DNA from: an uncultured Bacteroidia bacterium
GTDB lineage: Bacteria; Bacteroidota; Bacteroidia; Bacteroidales; Prolixibacteraceae
Assembly: GCA_903834845.1 (NCBI GenBank)
Contig: CAILKW010000556.1
Location: forward strand, 1 to 34,832
DNA: 34,832 nt
Reading direction: 5' to 3'
The first letter of the stretch is position 1. Each line of letters opens with the position of its first letter. The position numbers and the translations under genes were made by a program. Positions 27,101 through 32,164 of this stretch are shown here, piece by piece. Below the pieces are notes generated by a model. The model was not told where the DNA came from, searched no databases, and saw only the letters and a program-made list of their open reading frames with translations.

Positions 27101-27535
27101 TGTGAGACCATTGCTGTCTTTAACTTTCCCAGAAAGTTTTCTTGTCTGTTGCTGTTCGGTTAACATTTTACTCGAAAAAAGAACAATCTGCCTGTCAATC
27201 ACAGTGTAAGCAATGTCTGTACTTACGAATAGCTTGTCGAGAACCTGATAAATTTTCTCGTTTTCTGCCTTAATATCAACTTTTCGTTCAACATCTACAA
27301 TTTTACTGTTAAACATGAAGAAAAATTCAGATTGATTCTGGATTTCTGATAAGACCGCTTTTACGGTTTGATTCGATAAATTGAGGTTGATTCTGGCATT
27401 TTGCGAATAGGTATCTACCGCAAATAACTGTGCTACACTTAAAATCATGATAAATAATATCATCCTCATAACTAAAAAAACTTTGCTGACCCTATTTTTT
27501 ATAAAAGGTCGATTGGTGAATAGTTTTAATTTCAT
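24119..27535 (-). CDS. SusC/RagA-family TonB-dependent glycan transporter with STN domain
   Basis: Outer-membrane TonB-dependent transporter of 1138 residues that imports the oligosaccharide bound by the SusD-like partner. A long leader ends near FAVDTYSQ (about 38-45); the true start could be the internal ATG at residue 23 or 25. Residues 48-120 form an STN domain, followed by a carboxypeptidase-D-like beta domain (about 132-205, GKVKDSNGLTVPGASVVVQG). The plug (about 208-340) has VVAIGYGTQKKTSVTGAI, LAGRISGVTVNQASG, LYVIDG and AAVYGARGSNGVILVST. The remainder is the beta-barrel. STN-bearing SusC proteins are known to signal to FecR-type anti-sigma factors, and one is encoded directly upstream, so this protein is likely both transporter and sensor. 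It is adjacent to susD (24-bp gap). Confidence 0.97.
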   Translation of the reverse strand: MKLKLFTNRPFIKNRVSKVFLVMRMILFIMILSVAQLFAVDTYSQNARINLNLSNQTVKAVLSEIQNQSEFFFMFNSKIVDVERKVDIKAENEKIYQVLDKLFVSTDIAYTVIDRQIVLFSSKMLTEQQQTRKLSGKVKDSNGLTVPGASVVVQGTTTGVVTNADGAFTINVPESAKTLTFSFIGMNSQNVAIGNKTSFEITLEPDVIAIDEVVAIGYGTQKKTSVTGAIAILEANRVQDIPVTILTNALAGRISGVTVNQASGAPGYAANIIVRSVNTWKTTGTSPLYVIDGIISSKQNFDALDATEVKSFTVLKDAASAAVYGARGSNGVILVSTNTGVAGKFKLSYSYMYNFDRPTNLPKYVGAKDMVRLANYSRVSIGQEAKYGPTEVAFFNENDPARSLFDDIYSNPTSRKHSITASGGNDRIRYFISGNSQDQTAFVKNADYKKYNFRSNINADFSKNLSGFMNISYHQSTKTRFIMQEDNIANFEEDDTFGKFWSRIQYLQPHAPARTSDGKLINPGWIGNAMGFVEEGGINTRLEYNINTIMGLKYKVPFIDGLFISGTFSPQLFIRDIKHYEKKMTLYNVEQKGEHGFIYTNNVLSSTLSSYPSKERLVKNHLITPEYQLNFAADYSKSFGKHTIGAMLNVEISEGVNDYFYALRENFPLFQKDQFWATSGGRADSEVNGTEYEYGRMSYIGRLSYQYGDKYFMNATVRRDGSMLFAPDYRWGYFPSVSLGWVVSKESFFNMASVDFLKLRGTYGLAGNDVVGGWKWAESYNASGNFMIGTVMAPRVAYGGIVNEKLTWEKTSEFNIGLDSRFLDGVIFNLEYFKRHNYDILDSRVVSLPADFGGTMPPENYGVVDGQGFEVELGYNGHKGDFNYEVKGNFSYSKNTVIARDIPQNVRDVNNPNGRSTDMVACLVSKGIVRTQAEIDALPAGYTVYGNKLTIGHINFEDVSGLTEGVPDGKIDDYDRQIIKGKHYLPPYVYGLDLKGDWKGFGVDIFFQGVLGVSKMYDDDYAYHRAFYDARQPTVWLDSWSEENIDGSWPRPGGPNSDSRESTFWLKNGNYLRLGYVVLSYSVPKSIISRLNLSNLTFTFSGTNLFTVSKFTWYDPLIQSMSSYPTMKAFTFGLNVTI

Positions 27536-27574
27536 AATTTTGCAATGTTTGATTTACACTAAAATAAATTGAAA

Positions 27575-27599
27575 CTTTTCGATCATCTATGATGAAAAG
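27575..27599. promoter_or_regulatory. Near-palindromic inverted repeat upstream of susC
   Basis: The 25-bp sequence reads cttttcgatcatctatgatgaaaag. Its arms pair almost perfectly (cttttc-atcat with atgat-gaaaag), with one unmatched base. It lies 40 bp upstream of the susC start codon, so it could be an operator or a leader hairpin. No function is demonstrated. Confidence 0.35.
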
Positions 27600-27609
27600 G
27601 TTTGTGATT

Positions 27610-27639
27610 TTCAAGGGGATGCGACAACAGCCCCTTGAA
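27610..27639. promoter_or_regulatory. Perfect 9-bp hairpin between fecR and susC
   Basis: The arms ttcaagggg (27610-27618) and ccccttgaa (27631-27639) are exactly complementary, with a 12-nt loop. It is downstream of the anti-sigma gene stop and upstream of susC. No T-tract follows on the transcribed strand. It could be a factor-dependent terminator, an mRNA-end stabiliser or a regulatory leader structure. Confidence 0.5.
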
Positions 27640-27679
27640 TTTCAACATTAGTTAGAATAGATTTTTCTCCATAGGCAAT

Positions 27680-28789
27680 TCATTTTCGTTTTGTTATTAC
27701 TATTTTCCTTTTCGTGTAAGAGTTATCCGGCAATCGTTCACGTTCTGTGATACTATATTTTATGGGTGCCGAAATCTTTAACAATTCAAGTATTTGCGAC
27801 AATGTTTCATCCCTGTATGTGGCAGTATAGACATATTCTTTTAGCTCAACACTTTGGAGTACTATTTCTACATTAAACCATCTGTTTAGTTTTCGTACCA
27901 CCTCATCCATTTTATCATCCCTGAAGATCAATATTCCCTCTTTCCATGAAGTATATTTTTCAACATCTACTTTGCTAACAGACATATCGTTGAGAGTATT
28001 GTCAAAAACCACAAGTTGTCCGGGTTTTATCTCCCTAATTGTTTTATTATCTTCGTAACATCCCGAAAACAATCGAACGCTTCCTGACTCCAGGATTAGT
28101 TCGGTATAGGTTTCATCAGGATAATTAATTACATTAAACCGAGTTCCTTTAACTGCAATATTCATCTTACCCGCCTTAACAATAAACGGATGTAAAGAAT
28201 CTTTGGAAACATCGAAGAACGCCTCCCCTGTTAACTCAACCTGACGAGAATTATGGGTAAATGGCATTGAATATTTAAAAACAGAACCTGAACTCAACCA
28301 AACATGCGAACTGTCGGGAAGTAGGAAGTCGGTTTGCATACCTACAGGTGTTTTAACTGTTTGCCATACGACCTGATTAGTTTCAACAGAATTAGTCCTG
28401 AATGTTCTTGTTGTCAGATAAATTGAATAAACGAGCAATGGAAGTATCAGCACTGCTGCAACTTTTGAGAAAATGGTTAAAAACTTCATTACCGAATATT
28501 TTCTTGAAATTTCCTCTTCCTGTAGTCTTATCCTGTGATGCAGGCGATCAAGAATCCGATCCATTATAATCTGGATTTCAATCGTATTTAATTCGTATTT
28601 GAGGTTGTTGTTATTGCTGCTATTTATGTTTTTCCATTCAGTATTTGCCTCATCAATAAGAGAAATATCGTTTCCTGAATCTTCCAAAACAGACACAATC
28701 TCCTGAGCTTCATCATTCGAGCATGTTCCATCAAGGTACTTTCTAAAAAGAAATGAATTTCTATTATGTTCGTTTCCTGATACTGACAT
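27680..28789 (-). CDS. FecR-family anti-sigma factor
   Basis: Inner-membrane regulator that holds the ECF sigma factor and receives the SusC STN signal from the periplasm. I chose the ATG at 28789, giving 369 residues beginning MSVSGNEHNRNSFLFRKYLDG; the frame is open upstream to a TTG at 28861 that lacks support. The cytoplasmic N-terminal part (1-100) is polar and helical. A single membrane segment follows (about 103-124, LTIFSKVAAVLILPLLVYSIYL). The periplasmic FecR domain covers about 143-240, including TPVGMQTDFLLPDSS, ELTGEAFFDV and VKGTRFNV. A DUF4974-like C-terminal domain (about 286-355) contains DDKMDEVVRKLNRWFNVEI. The length is typical. It lies between the sigma gene and susC, as in many PULs. 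Confidence 0.95.
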   Translation of the reverse strand: MSVSGNEHNRNSFLFRKYLDGTCSNDEAQEIVSVLEDSGNDISLIDEANTEWKNINSSNNNNLKYELNTIEIQIIMDRILDRLHHRIRLQEEEISRKYSVMKFLTIFSKVAAVLILPLLVYSIYLTTRTFRTNSVETNQVVWQTVKTPVGMQTDFLLPDSSHVWLSSGSVFKYSMPFTHNSRQVELTGEAFFDVSKDSLHPFIVKAGKMNIAVKGTRFNVINYPDETYTELILESGSVRLFSGCYEDNKTIREIKPGQLVVFDNTLNDMSVSKVDVEKYTSWKEGILIFRDDKMDEVVRKLNRWFNVEIVLQSVELKEYVYTATYRDETLSQILELLKISAPIKYSITERERLPDNSYTKRKIVITKRK

Positions 28790-28890
28790 TTTTAAATATT
28801 CTTTACTTGTAAATCTGAGAAAATCTATTAATCTTCCCAAACTATATATACTACGTAACAAGATGTGGATACCCCCCTGTCGTAACGAGA

Positions 28891-28908
28891 AAAAAAATCG
28901 ATTTTTTT
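28891..28908. promoter_or_regulatory. 18-bp A7-TCGA-T7 palindrome
   Basis: Seven A, the tetramer tcga, and seven T form a perfect palindrome about 100 bp upstream of the fecR start. It could be a protein-binding site or a weak bidirectional terminator-like structure. It might also be simple AT-rich intergenic sequence. Confidence 0.3.
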
Positions 28909-28984
28909 ATTTATCAGATGACTAACTACAGATGATAGTTCGGCTGTCATTTGCAAACAGAGAATTGTGGATGAGGATGTATTT

Positions 28985-29103
28985 TTTTTGTCGCGCAAAG
29001 ACGCAAAGAAACGAAAAGATTTGTTTTTCACCCTTTGCGGACTTGGCGGGCTTGGCGTGAAATATTTTTGTCGTGCAAAGACGCAAAGAAACGAAAAGAT
29101 TTG
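28985..29103. repeat. Two 39-bp direct repeats in the sigma-fecR gap
   Basis: Copies at 28985-29023 and 29065-29103 differ at one position (c versus t at the tenth base) and are 80 bp apart start to start. The core is cgcaaagacgcaaag followed by aaacgaaaagatttg. The 41-bp spacer contains the related string ctttgcggacttggcgggcttggcgtg. On the minus strand the repeat reads as LCVFAR- or FASLR-like peptides in chance frames. This resembles, from memory, a widespread class of dispersed non-coding repeats in bacterial genomes. Only two copies are present, so it is not a CRISPR. Confidence 0.75.
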
Positions 29104-29145
29104 ATATTTTTTTCTGGCAGAATAAAAACCTATAAAACAACATGT

Positions 29146-29715
29146 TCAAATAAACAATGCTGCATACAGAAGTATAATCATGGAATCTTTTCCCAAACGA
29201 CTTTTTATGAAATTCATTGAATAATTAATACTGTTTTCAACTGTTTTGACAGATATGTTCAATTTTTCAGCAATTTCGTTGTATGATAGATGATTGACCC
29301 TGCTCAATTGATAAATCTCATGTTTTCGAGGTGGTAATTCTTTTACTATTAACTCAACATGCTCCAAAAGATCACCAAATTCAATGACTTCTTCCAGATT
29401 GTAATTGACAGTTGATTTGGACAGGATTATTTCTCTGTATTTTTTTTCCTTCAACCGTTCCCTAAGCAGATCAACAGAAACATGGTATGCTACAGTAAAC
29501 AAAAAAGATTTAAATGTATATTGACTGTCAATGCTTTTGCGTTTCTCCCATATTTTTAAAAACGTATTTTGAACAACCTCTTCTGCATCTTCTTTCGATT
29601 TAAGAATATAGAACGCAAAGCAATAGAGTCTAAGACAATACGCTTCGTACAACTGATCGAACGCGCTGGCCATTCCTTCTTTAAAATCTTCAACTATTTC
29701 TCTTTCAGTTCTCAT
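29146..29715 (-). CDS. ECF-type RNA polymerase sigma factor
   Basis: A 189-residue sigma-70 family protein of the extracytoplasmic-function class, predicted to direct transcription of the locus when released by the FecR anti-sigma factor. Region 2 spans about residues 20-90 and includes FDQLYEAYCLRLYCFAFYI, EDAEEVVQNTFLKIW and FTVAYHVSVDLLRE. Region 4 spans about 122-178 with ELPPRKHEIYQLSRVNHLSYNEIAEKL, a helix-turn-helix, and ISVKTVENSI. The last 12 residues (SMIILLYAALFI) are unusually hydrophobic for this family, but similar hydrophobic tails occur in Bacteroidota ECF proteins. It is separated from its likely partner gene by a 356-bp gap with repeats. The binding site is not recognisable here. 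Confidence 0.95.
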   Translation of the reverse strand: MRTEREIVEDFKEGMASAFDQLYEAYCLRLYCFAFYILKSKEDAEEVVQNTFLKIWEKRKSIDSQYTFKSFLFTVAYHVSVDLLRERLKEKKYREIILSKSTVNYNLEEVIEFGDLLEHVELIVKELPPRKHEIYQLSRVNHLSYNEIAEKLNISVKTVENSINYSMNFIKSRLGKDSMIILLYAALFI

Positions 29716-29816
29716 CTATGTTTTGTTTGGTGCGTTTTAAAGGTTTGCCTAATATATTTGACCAATATACTTTTAAAATAAGTAAATATAAAATGTTTAT
29801 CAAGGGGAAGAAAATT

Positions 29817-32117
29817 TTATTTTGCCGACAATTCAATTACACCATTTTGAGGAAAGTCAATGGCAAGTACGACTCCATCTGTTTTAACAGAGCCATTCCA
29901 GCTCATTTTTTTTGTGTAAGACTGCTTTCCGAAAGGATTTTTCATTTTGTAAATACCTCCTTTTTCTGATACAATCTTAACCTTGAGTACCTCACCCCCC
30001 TTTTGTTGAGCCGAAACAAGAAATGCACCTTCAGTCCTTAGAGTACTAAAAGCTACATCTTTCCAACTACCGGGAACAGCAGGGAAAATAATAGTAATTC
30101 CGGTATGACTTTGGATAAGCATATCCTGAACACCTGAAGCAAAAGCGAAGTTTCCTTCAAGTGTAAAAGGTCTGTATTTCATTTTAGAATATCCTTTGTT
30201 GTATTGTTCTCCGTTGACATGAAAACTGTTAGGAAGGCAAAAATTCTCGGAAAAAATGCGCAATGTTTCGGCAGCCTTCTCTCCCATAAAAGCACGTGCA
30301 TAAAGATTGCCAAGCCAGCTGTAAGAGTAACCACACCACCAGTCAGGACCAATTTTTTCTAATTTCTCAAGTGTTGACTTGATGATTTGCCGGTCTTTTT
30401 CTCCTTTAGACCAATCAGTCAATCCGAGTGGATGCCAACCTACGAGGTGCGAAAAATGGCGATGCGATACAGTATATGGATAACCTGGAGCGAAGGCAAA
30501 TCCACCTGCACTATCCAAAGCGAATGAAGGCCACTCATTCAAAATTGATTTCCACTTTTCTGACTCTTCGGTCTTTCCCAATTCCTTAGCGAGTTCTGAA
30601 GTTTTTTGATATGTCCAGCGGATAAAGGCCAGATCAAAATTGGTTGTTTGTGAAAACCAAGCTTTAATGGAGTTATCATTTATTTCGGGACTCGAACTGA
30701 TGGGCAGTTTACGCATCCCTTTTTCATCTTTCACAGAAATTTCATTCAGAAATATGGCCACATCCATTAACCAGGGATAAGCTTTTTCGCGAAGGAATTT
30801 TTCATCTTTTGTATAGACCCAGTGAAGATAAAAATGCTGAGCCAGCCAACAGCCCACAGTAGGCCCAAACGAATACTGAATCCAGCCTCCCATAGGTTCA
30901 CCCGTTAGAGTCGAAACACCGGGAACATTCATACCGGAGGTTCCGAAGTAGGTTTTGGTATATTTCTTAAAAGTTTCGCGGTATTTCCAGAGCCAGTTTA
31001 GGAATCCTTCTTCGAGGTCAAGGTGGTTTGCAGAATAAGCAGGCCAATAGCTCAACTGGGTATTAAGATCATGGTGGAAATCGCCTTTCCAGGGTGGTAA
31101 TTTCCCGTTGTCAGCAGTCCAAACCGCTTGAAGTGAAATGGGTGGAGCATCAGAACGGGCAGCCGAACCAAATTTGTATTGTTCGAGATACCATTGTTTT
31201 TCAAGTACAGTATCAGGCAAACTGATTGAAGATTTGCCCCAAAAATCTTTCCACCATTCTGAATGTGATTGAAGTGCAGAATCAAATTTCGTATTTTCCA
31301 ATAATTCGGATACCAGAATACCCGCTGTTTTCTGCCCTGCTTTTCCTGAAAAAGAGGAAGTAATTGTCCAAACCCCGATAAGGGAACCTTCTGAATATTT
31401 CCAGGCTACTGCTACTTCGTATTCAAATCCGTTCCAACCTTTCTGTGTATAAACCAGTTTGTTGGGTGCTTTAACGACTTTTCCCTGCACGTACCCGAGG
31501 CGTTGCAAATCCTGACCTGTTACGGGACTATCTGAAGTACTGCCACCTTCTTTTTTATACAGGGGAGGAATCAATATAGGGACAAAATCTTTAGAAACCT
31601 GCTTAAACCTAAACCACCCGGATTGCTGAGAAGCATGAACATAAGTCTGCATTGATATACCGCTTTTCCATAAGGTTTCGCAAAGTGCATTGTTCAAAGA
31701 CAGTTTTATTTGAACAACATCTCCCAGACTTTTTGTATCGAATTCAAGTGCAGCACCGGGAATTTTTGATGGTGCAGGCGACTGATCATAAGGAGCATCG
31801 AACATATTCTGAACAATTTTGTAATTGTTGTTTTTTACCTGTTGCTGCACCCATTTAAAACTGAATTCAGGTTTTGATAAATTTTCCATTGGCCGCAAAT
31901 CCCACAAATCTGCACGGTCTAAAGAAAAACGAAGGTTGTTGCCTTTTTGCCAGACCAACGCGCCTATCATTCCGTTTCCAAGAGGAATTGCCTCGTCCCA
32001 TGTTGAAGCAAGCCGTGGAAATTTCAGGTTATAATTCGGGACAGACGATTCTGCTTTTAAAGGTGTTACGACCTGAAGAACCAATAAAAGAAACACTATA
32101 AGTTTAAATTTTTTCAT
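29817..32117 (-). CDS. GH95-family alpha-L-fucosidase/alpha-L-galactosidase-like enzyme with altered active site
   Basis: Secreted protein of 766 residues with a signal peptide (about 1-22). It has the GH95 plan: an N-terminal beta domain with WDEAIPLGNGMIGALVW (40-56) and LDRADLWDLRP, then an (alpha/alpha)6 barrel and a C-terminal beta domain with FPAVPGSWKDVAFSTLRTEG. Barrel landmarks are DLNTQLSYWP (350-359), SSSPE with Glu478 as the general acid, HRHFSHL (552-558), and LEGNFAFASGVQDML (653-667). In the Bifidobacterium 1,2-alpha-L-fucosidase AfcA the first motif is N-x-N and the last is DGN; here they are D-L-N and E-G-N, so residues 350 and 654 differ at positions that position the catalytic water. 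Mechanism or substrate may differ from classic fucosidases. It follows the DUF5107 gene by 47 bp. Confidence 0.82.
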   Translation of the reverse strand: MKKFKLIVFLLLVLQVVTPLKAESSVPNYNLKFPRLASTWDEAIPLGNGMIGALVWQKGNNLRFSLDRADLWDLRPMENLSKPEFSFKWVQQQVKNNNYKIVQNMFDAPYDQSPAPSKIPGAALEFDTKSLGDVVQIKLSLNNALCETLWKSGISMQTYVHASQQSGWFRFKQVSKDFVPILIPPLYKKEGGSTSDSPVTGQDLQRLGYVQGKVVKAPNKLVYTQKGWNGFEYEVAVAWKYSEGSLIGVWTITSSFSGKAGQKTAGILVSELLENTKFDSALQSHSEWWKDFWGKSSISLPDTVLEKQWYLEQYKFGSAARSDAPPISLQAVWTADNGKLPPWKGDFHHDLNTQLSYWPAYSANHLDLEEGFLNWLWKYRETFKKYTKTYFGTSGMNVPGVSTLTGEPMGGWIQYSFGPTVGCWLAQHFYLHWVYTKDEKFLREKAYPWLMDVAIFLNEISVKDEKGMRKLPISSSPEINDNSIKAWFSQTTNFDLAFIRWTYQKTSELAKELGKTEESEKWKSILNEWPSFALDSAGGFAFAPGYPYTVSHRHFSHLVGWHPLGLTDWSKGEKDRQIIKSTLEKLEKIGPDWWCGYSYSWLGNLYARAFMGEKAAETLRIFSENFCLPNSFHVNGEQYNKGYSKMKYRPFTLEGNFAFASGVQDMLIQSHTGITIIFPAVPGSWKDVAFSTLRTEGAFLVSAQQKGGEVLKVKIVSEKGGIYKMKNPFGKQSYTKKMSWNGSVKTDGVVLAIDFPQNGVIELSAK

Positions 32118-32164
32118 AATCTTGTAAATTTATGGGACGTTTTTCATTATAACTTTGATAAGAA

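Larger units (their letters stand above)
28790..29145. other. 356-bp gap between sigma and anti-sigma genes
   Basis: No credible gene is present. It contains a pair of 39-bp direct repeats (28985-29103), an 18-bp A/T palindrome with a CG centre (28891-28908) and AT-rich sequence. Sigma and FecR genes of PULs are often nearly adjacent, so the gap is unusually large. Short open frames overlapping the repeats are explained by the repeat sequence and are not genes. Confidence 0.6.

Noticed and set aside
28859-28861. TTG start for the FecR gene
   Set aside because: The ATG at 28789 gives a normal FecR-type N-terminus; the upstream extension has no family resemblance.
28985-29103. Possible CRISPR array
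   Set aside because: Only two repeat copies with one 41-bp spacer, repeat-like sequence within the spacer itself and no cas genes nearby.
28828-29149. Short minus-strand frames with FASLR, LCVFAR and PAKSAK-like peptides
   Set aside because: They translate the direct repeats and the low-complexity spacer; such peptides are a known by-product of dispersed repeats rather than genes.
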